Assembly (NCBI GenBank): GCA_902798815.1
Contig: CADBYH010000013.1
Span: 1 to 42,292, forward strand
DNA: 42,292 bases
Reading direction: 5' to 3'
Origin: an uncultured Erysipelotrichaceae bacterium
Lineage (GTDB): Bacteria; Bacillota_I; Bacilli_A; RF39; UBA660
In this document: positions 15,709 through 24,066 of the stretch, one piece after another
Layout: the number at the start of each line of letters is the position of its first letter
How positions within the stretch are numbered: the stretch's first letter is position 1
Program-made: the position numbers and the translations under genes
The notes under the pieces: model-generated
Databases searched by the model: none
The model's input: only the letters and a program-made list of their open reading frames with translations
Told to the model about the DNA's origin: nothing

Positions 15709-15717
15709 ATTATATCA
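15709..15717 (-). promoter_or_regulatory. Extended -10 promoter for the PfkB kinase
   Basis: TGATATAAT on the minus strand, 21 nt upstream of the ATG at 15687, with the T tract of the previous terminator immediately before it. Confidence 0.55.
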
Positions 15718-15747
15718 AAAAATAATACTTCTATAAAGAAGTATTAT
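15716..15747 (-). terminator. Terminator of the PMT gene
   Basis: 10-bp stem ATAATACTTC / GAAGTATTAT (15722-15731 with 15738-15747), 6-nt loop, six T residues on the minus strand running straight into the next promoter. Confidence 0.8.
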
Positions 15748-15757
15748 ATATTTATTT

Positions 15758-17395
15758 TTAAAAAATCCATGATTTAAATATTTGAAGTCGTTCTGCATAA
15801 TTATTATTGATTTCTAATCCAGATATTACTGGGTAATAAGTTATAAAGAATAATGCTGCTAAAATAAATACTGTTGGTAAGACTGATTTAATGTTGTACT
15901 CATCATTTAAATCAACTAACATATTTAATAAAGCAAGAAAAATAAATGGTAATACTGGAAAATAATGATATAAAAACATAACTCTATTTATAAACATGTA
16001 TGGTAACCATAAAGATAAAATGGCTAGTATTAATAATAGGTATTTATCATCTCTTTTATAAATATACTTTATTAATGTATAAAATACTCCTACTATTCCT
16101 AATATCCAAATTATAATATTTCCAACTCCTGATATCGTTCCATGCATGTAATTTGAATTCGCTTCTTTATAATAAAGAACTGGTTTATAAGATATTGGCC
16201 AAGTATACCATTTTGATGAGTAAAAATGGTCATCTTTTAGTTTAGAGTGATAATTATACATTAGTTCTGTTTCTTTTATGATATTCTTAATATTATTTGT
16301 TTTATAATAATTATTTGAAAAAATTAAGAATATAGATGTATATAATAGTACTGGGATAATTACAAAATATAATGTTCCTAAGGATAAGAATTTAAAATTA
16401 ATTTTTTTATTTGTAATTAGATATTTGAAGTACATAATACATAGAACTGGAGCTTGATATAGTCCTGTCCATTTTATACATGCACTTAAACCAAAGAATA
16501 GTCCTGATAAAAGTAAATATCGGTGTTTTTCTTTTGTAATAAATAAGTACATAAATAATATTGATAAACTAACAAAAATCACTAGGTAAGTATCAATCGT
16601 ACCCATTCTACTATGAGCAAAATGGAATGTATCTAACATCATTAATCCTGCGGCACAGATACCATATTTTCTTTTCTTGAAGAAGATTATTCCATATATG
16701 TACATAATTGCTAAGAGGATTATTCCTGCTATGTTACCCATTAGTCTATAGTTAAACGGTGACATATACTTTGTTATGTATATAGGTATTGCTTGAATTA
16801 GTTTTCCTAATGGAGGATGTGTCCATTCATACAATTCTAGATTATTTACATATTCATAGGCAGTTCTTGCGAAATATATTTCATCAAAATATGTAGAATT
16901 CATATATGTTGTTTTTTCTGGGATAAGATTTTGTTCATCTATTACTTCTTTTACAATTTTATTATTAAGTTTTACTGTTGTAGGTTTTAATAGTTTATCT
17001 TTACTATATATTCCTATTTCTCCTAATGATGATTTTTTAGGAAAATCTATTTTTATATACTTTGTATTTGCTCTTATTTTTAACATGTCCCAGTAAAATT
17101 CTTTTACTTTCTCTTTGCTTATTAAATAATCAAATTCTATTCCGTCGTTTGATATATATATAGTATAATTAGAAGCCTTTTCTCCTTGAAATAGTTTTAT
17201 TTTATCAACAATGGTTTCATCATTTAATTCAATTATATATGTTGCATGAGGATCACTTCTTTTGAAGGTATTTATTGATTTTGTATCTCCTAGATTTATA
17301 AATGAAAAAATACCATATATTAACATTAATACAGATATTAATATATAGTCTATTTTTTCTAATCTATCAATTTTTTTATTTAATGCTCTTATCAT
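15758..17395 (-). CDS. PMT-family protein mannosyltransferase-like glycosyltransferase (GT39)
   Basis: 545 aa, about ten or more membrane segments. After TM1 (about 16-34) a soluble beta-rich part (about 45-125, KIKLFQGEKASNYTIYISNDG) looks like a discoidin/F5-8 C module. The GT39 motif follows: YFDEIYFARTAYEYVNN...THPPLGKLIQAIP (about 168-202), with the acidic DE pair and HPPLGK typical of PMT catalytic loops. Known family reaction: transfer of a sugar from a polyprenyl-phosphate donor to Ser/Thr of secreted proteins or to other acceptors. Single gene; possible targets are the nearby Ser/Thr-rich surface proteins (inference). Confidence 0.87.
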   Translation of the reverse strand: MIRALNKKIDRLEKIDYILISVLMLIYGIFSFINLGDTKSINTFKRSDPHATYIIELNDETIVDKIKLFQGEKASNYTIYISNDGIEFDYLISKEKVKEFYWDMLKIRANTKYIKIDFPKKSSLGEIGIYSKDKLLKPTTVKLNNKIVKEVIDEQNLIPEKTTYMNSTYFDEIYFARTAYEYVNNLELYEWTHPPLGKLIQAIPIYITKYMSPFNYRLMGNIAGIILLAIMYIYGIIFFKKRKYGICAAGLMMLDTFHFAHSRMGTIDTYLVIFVSLSILFMYLFITKEKHRYLLLSGLFFGLSACIKWTGLYQAPVLCIMYFKYLITNKKINFKFLSLGTLYFVIIPVLLYTSIFLIFSNNYYKTNNIKNIIKETELMYNYHSKLKDDHFYSSKWYTWPISYKPVLYYKEANSNYMHGTISGVGNIIIWILGIVGVFYTLIKYIYKRDDKYLLLILAILSLWLPYMFINRVMFLYHYFPVLPFIFLALLNMLVDLNDEYNIKSVLPTVFILAALFFITYYPVISGLEINNNYAERLQIFKSWIF

Positions 17396-17419
17396 AATTG
17401 CCTCTTTTTATTTTTATAA

Positions 17420-17893
17420 TTATATTATATCAATCCAATTGTTTACTATTTCTTTTTCTTCATTTCCTTTTAATCTTATTGATTTTAAGAAATTTAAATT
17501 AGGATATTTATTTCTTAAATCATTAATACTTTTTTCAGATGATGAACCTCCTGATGTTACATAAATATATATTTTCTTTCCTTCTAGATTGTTTTCTTCA
17601 ATAAATGAATTTATTATTGTAGGTGCTGTATACCACCATATAGGGAATCCTATAATTATTTTATCATATTCGTCTATGTTTTTAACTTTGTTTTTTATTG
17701 GAGGTCTATAGTTTTTATCATTCATTTCAAGAGAAGATCTACTATTTTTATTAGTCCAATCCAAGTCTTCTTCTGTATATTTATTTACGGGTTCTATTTC
17801 AAATAGATCACCATTTAATTCGTTTTTTAGTTTTTCTGCAATTGATTTTGTATTTCCTGATGCTGAAAAATATGTAATTAGTATTTTATTCAT
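17420..17893 (-). CDS. Flavodoxin family protein
   Basis: 157 aa. TYFSASGNTKSIAEKL (about 7-22) is the FMN phosphate loop, and GFPIWWYTAPTIINSF (about 83-98) plus YVTSGGSS are flavodoxin-like. Longer and more acidic-poor than electron-transfer flavodoxins; likely an FMN oxidoreductase of the Flavodoxin_4 type. It starts 12 nt after the kinase-phosphatase fusion gene, in the same operon. Confidence 0.88.
   Translation of the reverse strand: MNKILITYFSASGNTKSIAEKLKNELNGDLFEIEPVNKYTEEDLDWTNKNSRSSLEMNDKNYRPPIKNKVKNIDEYDKIIIGFPIWWYTAPTIINSFIEENNLEGKKIYIYVTSGGSSSEKSINDLRNKYPNLNFLKSIRLKGNEEKEIVNNWIDII
17424..17432 (-). promoter_or_regulatory. Possible extended -10 promoter for PMT, inside the flavodoxin 3' end
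   Basis: TGATATAAT on the minus strand, 28 nt before the PMT ATG. It also encodes the last flavodoxin codons, so it may be chance. Confidence 0.4.
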
Positions 17894-17905
17894 TATACTC
17901 TCCTA

Positions 17906-19567
17906 TTAATTTATTATTAGTTTTTCTATTTCTTCATTGTTAGTAAGCAATCTTACATTATTTGCTACATCTATATGTGATGTTTTAATACCACATTCTT
18001 GTGCCATAAATTCTCCTGGCATAATATCCCATGGTTTGTTTGTTGCGAGAATTAGTGCATCTGTTTTTCCTTGAATAAGATTTGTATATGAAATACAAGA
18101 AGAATTTACATGATAGATATTTGCTACTTGTAATTTGTTATCTTTTATTAATTTTTTTAGACATTTTTCTTTTGTTTCAAATGATTTTGAAATTGATCCT
18201 CCAAATTCTATTACTGAATATTCTAATGGAGAAGATTCTATTTCTAATATTTTTTCATTATTTTTAAATACTCCTATATTTTCTGCTGCATAGAATAATT
18301 CTTTTCTTTCTGGTAGATATATTACAGAAAATCTTGTTTTTTCTTTATCATAGAAGGCAAGTTGTATTCCCCAAAAACCGTCTTTTTTAATATAATGGTT
18401 TGTTCCATCAATTGGATCAATTATCCAAGTTCTGTTTATTAATTTATTATCAGGATAATGTTCTTCTGTTAAAAAATTATCATTTGGATATACTTCTTTA
18501 ATTTGATCTATTAAATAGTTTTCTATTTCAATATCAGTATCTGTTACTAATGTTGAATCAAATTTTTCTCTTATTTCAAATGGTTTATATTTAACTCTTT
18601 CATAGGCATATTTTATTTTATTTAGTATTAAATTTAATTCTTCGTTATATGTAAAGTCTTTATTTCTATAATTTCTAATAAATATTTCTAAATCTTCTAA
18701 AAATGGCATTCCTGTTTGAGCTGATTTTACTTTTAATTTCATTGTTGATGCATACATTGCTTTTCTTAGAGCGTGTTTTAAATCCATTCCTTTTGCAAGA
18801 AAAGCACTTAGATTACCGTTTAATGTATCTCCAGCTCCTGTTGTATCTACTACTTCTGTTTCTATTGCAGGCATTTTTATTATTCTTTTACCATTGTAAT
18901 ATATTAGTCCTTCTGCTCCTAAGGTAACTATTAACTTGTTTGGATATTTTTTAACACATTCTTCAATATTTTCTGTATTAAACATTGTAATACATTCTTG
19001 TTTATTACATGTAATTATACTTATTTTATCAATTAATTTTATATTGTTTGGATCAGTTATAGATAATCTATCTGGTCTACAAGGAGTTAAAATAAGAATT
19101 TTTTTATTCTTATGACAAAAATTTATTAATTCTTCAGTTACTTCTTTTGGTATTTTTAATTGACATACTATTATTTTTGAATTTAATAAAACATCTTTAT
19201 ATTTTTCTACCATTTCTTTTGTAAATGAATTGATTGCTCCGTTAAATCTCTTTATTTCGTTGTCTTTATCTTTTAAATTAATATAAATATTTCCGTAATC
19301 ATTACTTAATCCATTTTCTATTTCTATATTTGATGTATCTACTCCAAAAAACATTAAATTATTAATAATTTTATCTCCAATATCATCTTTACCTATTCTA
19401 CTTATTATTGTTGTTTTTGCTCCTGCTTTTGCTGCTGCTACTGCTTGATTTGCCCCTTTTCCTCCTGGTGATATTAAATCTGGTGTTTCATTATATGTTC
19501 CGTCTATTTTTTGATAATATGTTTGATCAAGAGAACATCCTCCAAAGACACATATATCATACTTCAT
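17906..19567 (-). CDS. Ribokinase-inositol monophosphatase fusion
   Basis: 553 aa, two enzymes in one chain. Residues 1-300 are a PfkB/ribokinase: PGGKGANQAVAAAKAGA (34-50), catalytic DTTGAGDTLNG (251-261). Residues 310-553 are an IMPase-type Mg-dependent phosphatase: VTDTDIEIE (351-359), TEEH (377-380), WIIDPIDGTNHYI (391-403), WDIMPGEFMAQECG (513-526). Both active sites look intact. The pair would phosphorylate and dephosphorylate; whether the substrates are the same is not visible. ATG with AGGAG site. Followed by flavodoxin (12 nt). Confidence 0.9.
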   Translation of the reverse strand: MKYDICVFGGCSLDQTYYQKIDGTYNETPDLISPGGKGANQAVAAAKAGAKTTIISRIGKDDIGDKIINNLMFFGVDTSNIEIENGLSNDYGNIYINLKDKDNEIKRFNGAINSFTKEMVEKYKDVLLNSKIIVCQLKIPKEVTEELINFCHKNKKILILTPCRPDRLSITDPNNIKLIDKISIITCNKQECITMFNTENIEECVKKYPNKLIVTLGAEGLIYYNGKRIIKMPAIETEVVDTTGAGDTLNGNLSAFLAKGMDLKHALRKAMYASTMKLKVKSAQTGMPFLEDLEIFIRNYRNKDFTYNEELNLILNKIKYAYERVKYKPFEIREKFDSTLVTDTDIEIENYLIDQIKEVYPNDNFLTEEHYPDNKLINRTWIIDPIDGTNHYIKKDGFWGIQLAFYDKEKTRFSVIYLPERKELFYAAENIGVFKNNEKILEIESSPLEYSVIEFGGSISKSFETKEKCLKKLIKDNKLQVANIYHVNSSCISYTNLIQGKTDALILATNKPWDIMPGEFMAQECGIKTSHIDVANNVRLLTNNEEIEKLIIN

Positions 19568-19608
19568 ATTTTATCAACTCCTGTATCTATTATATCTCTT
19601 TTTACAAT

Positions 19609-19634
19609 AAAAAAGGAGTTTTTTCTCCTTTTTT
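19609..19634. terminator. Terminator of the lipoprotein gene
   Basis: 10-bp stem AAAAAAGGAG / CTCCTTTTTT with a 6-nt loop; the A/T-rich arms give T tracts on both strands. It lies between the lipoprotein gene and the downstream fusion gene, both on the minus strand. Confidence 0.8.
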
Positions 19635-19641
19635 GTTTGTA

Positions 19642-20190
19642 TTATTTTTTACTTGTATATTTTACTGTTCTTAATATTTCTTGTACTGTTTCTTGTCCAA
19701 AGATTAGATCTTTTGCTTCTTTAGCATTTTTTACCCTTTCTGATCTATTTGGACTTACTCTTAGGTTTACTGTTACATCATTTTCTTCATCTAAGTATAA
19801 ATAAACGTCTGCTGTACCCCAATCTTGGTCTATTGCTACAAATCCTTTATATTTACGATATTCAACATCTAATACTTCTCTTTTTGAGTCTTTTTTTAGA
19901 TATCCTTTTGTTTGCTCTAATTCTTTAACTGTTTTATTTAAAAATTCAATTCCAAAACGGAAGTTTTTATCTGCATTTTTTAGGATTTTTCCATCTCCAG
20001 ATGAATAATCAGATTCCTCATAAGATCCATCATCATCATATGTTACTTCTAATGTTCCCTTCTTTCCTTTTAAGGTAATAGTTTTAGGATTTTTAAATCC
20101 TTTTGTTGGATCTTTTTCACATCCAGTAACAGCAAATAAACCTACTAATAATACAAATACTGCTAAAATTATTTTAATATTCTTTTTCAT
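19642..20190 (-). CDS. Lipoprotein, unknown
   Basis: 182 aa. Signal peptide with lipobox FAVTGC (cysteine at about residue 24), so it is anchored outside the membrane by a lipid. The mature part begins with a KNPKTITLKGKKGTLEVTYDDDGSY beta segment, then a region with acidic loops. I recognise no named family. Its own extended -10 is 18 nt upstream and a terminator follows, so it is a single gene. Confidence 0.83.
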   Translation of the reverse strand: MKKNIKIILAVFVLLVGLFAVTGCEKDPTKGFKNPKTITLKGKKGTLEVTYDDDGSYEESDYSSGDGKILKNADKNFRFGIEFLNKTVKELEQTKGYLKKDSKREVLDVEYRKYKGFVAIDQDWGTADVYLYLDEENDVTVNLRVSPNRSERVKNAKEAKDLIFGQETVQEILRTVKYTSKK

Positions 20191-20208
20191 AAGTCTCCTT
20201 TCTATTTG

Positions 20209-20217
20209 ATTATATCA
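20209..20217 (-). promoter_or_regulatory. Extended -10 promoter for the lipoprotein gene
   Basis: TGATATAAT on the minus strand, 18 nt upstream of the ATG at 20190. Confidence 0.55.
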
Positions 20218-20222
20218 TATAA

Positions 20223-21098
20223 TTATTTTTTTGAATTATAATTTTCATTTATATTACATGATTCATCATTACATATTTCATTTTCTAGTTCTAATTCAAT
20301 AGTAGAATGATTTATATTAAATTCTTTTAATTTTGTTTTTATTTCATTTTTAGTTTTTTCATCGTATTTTTTTACTACTACATGTAGTGTAGCAAAATTA
20401 TTATATCCATCTATACTTCTTATATGAATATGATGAACGTCTATTATATGTTTGTTTTCTAATATTTTTGCTTTCATATCATCAATATTTATATCTTTAG
20501 GTGTTGTTTCTAAAAATATATCTATTACAACTTTTAAGTTCTTTATTACGTGTATTAGTATATATATAGCAACTGCTATTGATAAAATTGAATCAATATA
20601 TGTAATATCTGTAAATTTAATTAGAATTGACCCAATTAATACTACAATCCAACCTAATACATCTTCAAACATATGTAAATTTACTGCTCTTTGATTAAGA
20701 GAATCTCCTTCTCTTGTTACATAACTTGCTATTAAGTTAATAACAACACCAAATATAGCTATGATAATCATACCATTATAGTTTAACTCAACTGGATTGA
20801 ATAATCTTTTACATGATTCTATTATAACTATTATTTCTCCTACTAGAAGAATAGTTGTGGTTATAATGCTACCCATTACTGAATATCTTATATAACCATA
20901 AGTATGCTTTTTGTCTGGTCTTTTTTTGCTTTTCTTTTCTAAAAAATATGATATACCAATACTTATTGCATCTCCTAAATCGTGTACTGAATCTGATAGT
21001 ATTGCTACTGAATTAGTAAATATTCCTCCTATAAATTCAAGTAATGAGAAAAATAAGTTTAAAATAAATGCTACTAAAATATTTCTATCTGTTTTCAT
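20223..21098 (-). CDS. Cation diffusion facilitator (CDF) metal exporter
   Basis: 291 aa, six membrane segments and a cytoplasmic C-terminal ferredoxin-like domain. Metal site motifs SDSVHDLGDA (about 36-45, HxxxD) and HMFEDVLGW (about 143-151, also HxxxD) match Zn/Cd-type CDF members, and HTYGYIR (about 65) is conserved. The C-terminus carries an ICNDESC pair that might bind metal. Exports divalent cations by proton antiport. Located 16 nt after the MscS gene, end of a four-gene run. Confidence 0.9.
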   Translation of the reverse strand: MKTDRNILVAFILNLFFSLLEFIGGIFTNSVAILSDSVHDLGDAISIGISYFLEKKSKKRPDKKHTYGYIRYSVMGSIITTTILLVGEIIVIIESCKRLFNPVELNYNGMIIIAIFGVVINLIASYVTREGDSLNQRAVNLHMFEDVLGWIVVLIGSILIKFTDITYIDSILSIAVAIYILIHVIKNLKVVIDIFLETTPKDINIDDMKAKILENKHIIDVHHIHIRSIDGYNNFATLHVVVKKYDEKTKNEIKTKLKEFNINHSTIELELENEICNDESCNINENYNSKK

Positions 21099-21114
21099 AT
21101 TATTTCACCTCTTA

Positions 21115-21915
21115 TTATTTTTGATGAATATCAATTTGAGTATATGGTACTTTAATATTATTTTTATTTAATCCTAACATAATACATCTTAGAGAATCTC
21201 TTCTTGTTTGTACTTTCTTTATAGGATTACAATATACTTTTATTTGATATTTTATTGCTGACTCTCCTAGGTCATTTATACCTCTATATTCTGAATTATC
21301 TACATCTTTCATTGATTTAATATCTTCAACTATTTCCTTAAGAACTTTTTCTGCTGTTTCTACTTTTGTTTCATATGATATAGGTACATCAATGTTTATT
21401 AAATTTGATACTACTTCTACTTGTTCTATATTTCTATTAGAAATAGATACTATATTAAAAGTATTCACATCTTCAATTTTTGTGGTTTTTAGTCCGATTG
21501 CAAGAACTTTTCCAGTTAATTCTTTATATTTTATTACATCACCTACTCTGTAATAATTATCTGATATAATATCTATTCCTTTTATTATATCTTTTAGAGC
21601 ATCTTGAATTGCAAAACCTATAATAATACTTATTATTCCTACTCCAGCAAGCATTGATGTTATTTTTATATCAAATATTTGAAGAATAAATAAACATGTA
21701 ATTATTATAATAATGTATCTAATAATACTATTTATTAATTTTATATAAGTTTTACTTTTTTTGCTTGATAATAATTTTGTGTTTTGATCATTGAATTTTG
21801 TATTTAATGTACTAGTTATAATTTTATATACTAAACTAGAAATTACTATAGATATTATTGACCAAAATATTTTTATTAACCATTTATTTTGTAGTAGAAT
21901 TGTTATTGTTTTCAT
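21115..21915 (-). CDS. MscS-family mechanosensitive ion channel
   Basis: 266 aa. Three predicted membrane segments, the pore-lining helix AGVGIISIIIGFAIQDALKDIIKG (about 91-114), then the conserved beta domain YRVGDVIKY. It opens under membrane tension to release solutes. The ATG has an AAAGGAT site inside the 3' end of the preceding gene, which it overlaps by 32 nt, so the two are translated together. Confidence 0.9.
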   Translation of the reverse strand: MKTITILLQNKWLIKIFWSIISIVISSLVYKIITSTLNTKFNDQNTKLLSSKKSKTYIKLINSIIRYIIIIITCLFILQIFDIKITSMLAGVGIISIIIGFAIQDALKDIIKGIDIISDNYYRVGDVIKYKELTGKVLAIGLKTTKIEDVNTFNIVSISNRNIEQVEVVSNLINIDVPISYETKVETAEKVLKEIVEDIKSMKDVDNSEYRGINDLGESAIKYQIKVYCNPIKKVQTRRDSLRCIMLGLNKNNIKVPYTQIDIHQK

Positions 21916-22273
21916 ATTTAATCCTTTCTTTTATTTGATTAACTAAATCTAATTCATCTGTATATTCAAATATATTATTAGTTATTGCTTTGATTGAATT
22001 ACTTATTTTTTCTTTCTTTTTTACAAAGCAATATATCGGTTTATTATCATCATATGCCCAAGCTAATTCTATACCTAAACCCGTTGCGGGTTTTGAACAT
22101 TCAGCTATTAATACATCTATTGATTTATAAAAATCTCTAGTATTTGTATTTTCTTGATTATTCTCATGGGGCAATACTAGTTTATGATTATTAAAAAACA
22201 TATCATTTCTTAATGGTTTATATAATTCATCTATGTAATTTATTTGCTTTGAATGTGCTACATATATTTTCAT
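21884..22273 (-). CDS. Nucleoside 2-deoxyribosyltransferase-like protein
   Basis: 129 aa. MKIYVAHS at the N-terminus, DVLIAECSKPATGLGIELAWAY (about 53-74) and PIYCFVK match the NDT fold; the glutamate in GIELA is the expected nucleophile. Members swap bases between deoxynucleosides or hydrolyse nucleotides. Its tight coupling to an MscS channel (32-nt overlap) and a small zinc-ribbon membrane protein (3-nt gap) is not explained by salvage. Family assignment good, activity uncertain. Confidence 0.8.
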   Translation of the reverse strand: MKIYVAHSKQINYIDELYKPLRNDMFFNNHKLVLPHENNQENTNTRDFYKSIDVLIAECSKPATGLGIELAWAYDDNKPIYCFVKKKEKISNSIKAITNNIFEYTDELDLVNQIKERIKYENNNNSTTK

Positions 22274-22276
22274 ATT

Positions 22277-22489
22277 TTATTCCTTCTTTTGTGTATTTAT
22301 TATTGTTAATAATATATTTATAATTAATAGTATTATACATATATAGAATTCAATTGAATTGATTTTATCTGGTATAACAACTTCAAGTTCATAACCAATT
22401 AATGTTGCGATTGTTATTGCTGATAAGATAATTTTTAATAGTGGTAATATTTGGTTTATTTTATTACCACAATATTTACAATAATTCAT
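22277..22489 (-). CDS. Small membrane protein with N-terminal half zinc ribbon
   Basis: 70 aa. MNYCKYCGNK gives one CxxC knuckle; no second pair is present, so metal binding would need a partner or dimer. Two hydrophobic stretches follow (about 15-33 and 46-63). It is first in the run leading to the NDT-like, MscS and CDF genes. Function unknown. Confidence 0.65.
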   Translation of the reverse strand: MNYCKYCGNKINQILPLLKIILSAITIATLIGYELEVVIPDKINSIEFYICIILLIINILLTIINTQKKE

Positions 22490-22515
22490 AGTATCACTTG
22501 CTTTTTATACTATAT

Positions 22516-22541
22516 AAAGTAGATAAAAATTTATCTACTTT
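22516..22541. terminator. Hairpin at the end of the MurE-like gene
   Basis: 12-bp inverted repeat AAAGTAGATAAA / TTTATCTACTTT over the stop codon at 22535, 2-nt spacer. T tracts on either side are short, so termination may be weak. Confidence 0.5.
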
Positions 22542-23965
22542 TTCATTCTTGCTTTTAAATGTTTCATTGCCTCTTCTTCATCATTAAAATATATAGTTCC
22601 GTCTTTTAATTTTTCATATGTTTCGTTACCTTTTCCTAAAATTAAAACTATATCATCTTTTTTAGCTATATCAATTGCTTTTTTGATTGCTTTACTTCTA
22701 TCAATAACTATTTCATATTTTGATTTATCCTTTACATCTTTAACAATCATATCTATTATATCTTTTGGATCTTCACTTCGTGGATCTTCATAACAGAATA
22801 TAGCATGATCTGCATTATCACATACAGTTTTTCCTACAATTGGTCGTTTTAAATAATCTCTTTCTCCTGCTTGCCCTATTACTACTATGCTTCTATTTAT
22901 ATCAAGTGTATTTACAAAATCTAGTAAGTTTTTGATACCGTTTGGAGTATGAGCATAATCTACCATTACAGTGAAATCTTGACCTATATCTTCTAGTACG
23001 TCTAATCTACCTGATATGCTTATATCTTTTATATTTGGAATTATTTTATCTATATCAAAACCTAAAGATATAACTGTTAAAATAGCTGCTGCTAGATTAT
23101 AGACATTAAAATCTCCTAACAAAGGACTTTCAATGTTATATTCTTTCTTATTATAAACAAATTTTATTTCAGTTTTATTTGGTTTAATTGTATATGATGA
23201 AATACATAAATCATTTGATTTATCTTTTCCATATGTTAGTACTTTTCCTGTACATGCTTTTCTTACTTCATCATAGTGTTTGTCATCTTTATTAAGAATT
23301 GATGTACCATCTTTTTTTATTCTTTTAAATTGCATACATTTGCATTCTAAATAATTTTCAAAACTACCATGAATATTTAAGTGTTCACTTGTAATATTTG
23401 TTATTACTCCTGATTGATATGATAAAGTATCTAGTCTATGTCTAAAGTATGCTTCTGATGATGTTTCCATTACAGTATATTTGCATCCTGCTTTTACAAA
23501 TTCATCAAAGTACATGTATAGTTTATCTGTATCAGGTGTTGTATTATTAACATCTTTTTTAAATTTAGCGCAACTTCTTCCATTTGTTCCGATATAACCA
23601 CATTTATCACTTCCAATTAGTGTTTGGATTATTGTAGCAGTAGATGTTTTACCATCTGTTCCACCTACTGAAATTAATGTTAGTTTTTCATCAGGATTAT
23701 CATAGAACTTTTTACATAGTATTGGTAACATTTTATTTGTATCATCAACTTTTACTACTGGTACATCTTTTTTACCGACATCTTTACTAACTACAATAGC
23801 GCTTGCTCCGTTTTTTATAGCGTCATCTATAAAATCATGTCTATCTCTTGTTACTCCCATAGTACATAAAAATAGATCCCCTGGTTCTATTTCTTTTGAA
23901 TTCATTTTTATTCCTTTTATTAAGGTATCATATTCACAATCAATTAATTCATTTAACTTCTTCAT
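22535..23965 (-). CDS. murE: MurE-type UDP-MurNAc-dipeptide ligase
   Basis: 476 aa, the usual length. N-terminal UDP-binding domain, ATP loop VGGTDGKTSTATII (about 100-113), METSSEAYFRHRLD (about 165-178), NITSEHLNIHGSFENYLECK (about 189-208), then DYAHTPNGIKNLLDF and the substrate motif EDPRSEDP (about 413-420). The arginine in that last motif is the residue linked with meso-diaminopimelate selection in MurE, although the canonical motif is DNPR, so the amino acid added is unsure. The P-loop has D where N or K is usual. It adds the third residue of the peptidoglycan stem peptide. Confidence 0.85.
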   Translation of the reverse strand: MKKLNELIDCEYDTLIKGIKMNSKEIEPGDLFLCTMGVTRDRHDFIDDAIKNGASAIVVSKDVGKKDVPVVKVDDTNKMLPILCKKFYDNPDEKLTLISVGGTDGKTSTATIIQTLIGSDKCGYIGTNGRSCAKFKKDVNNTTPDTDKLYMYFDEFVKAGCKYTVMETSSEAYFRHRLDTLSYQSGVITNITSEHLNIHGSFENYLECKCMQFKRIKKDGTSILNKDDKHYDEVRKACTGKVLTYGKDKSNDLCISSYTIKPNKTEIKFVYNKKEYNIESPLLGDFNVYNLAAAILTVISLGFDIDKIIPNIKDISISGRLDVLEDIGQDFTVMVDYAHTPNGIKNLLDFVNTLDINRSIVVIGQAGERDYLKRPIVGKTVCDNADHAIFCYEDPRSEDPKDIIDMIVKDVKDKSKYEIVIDRSKAIKKAIDIAKKDDIVLILGKGNETYEKLKDGTIYFNDEEEAMKHLKARMKK

Positions 23966-24066
23966 ATATATCCTCCAATTTAAGTATACACTAAATCTAT
24001 ATAAAATTAAAGAATTAGGTTGAATAAGTTCAAAAAAAAGATTAATATATTATATGGAGGTCAATT

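Noticed and set aside
21884..22273. TIR-domain NADase
   Set aside because: The ECSKPATGLGIELAWA and N-terminal MKIYVAHS motifs fit the nucleoside deoxyribosyltransferase family better.
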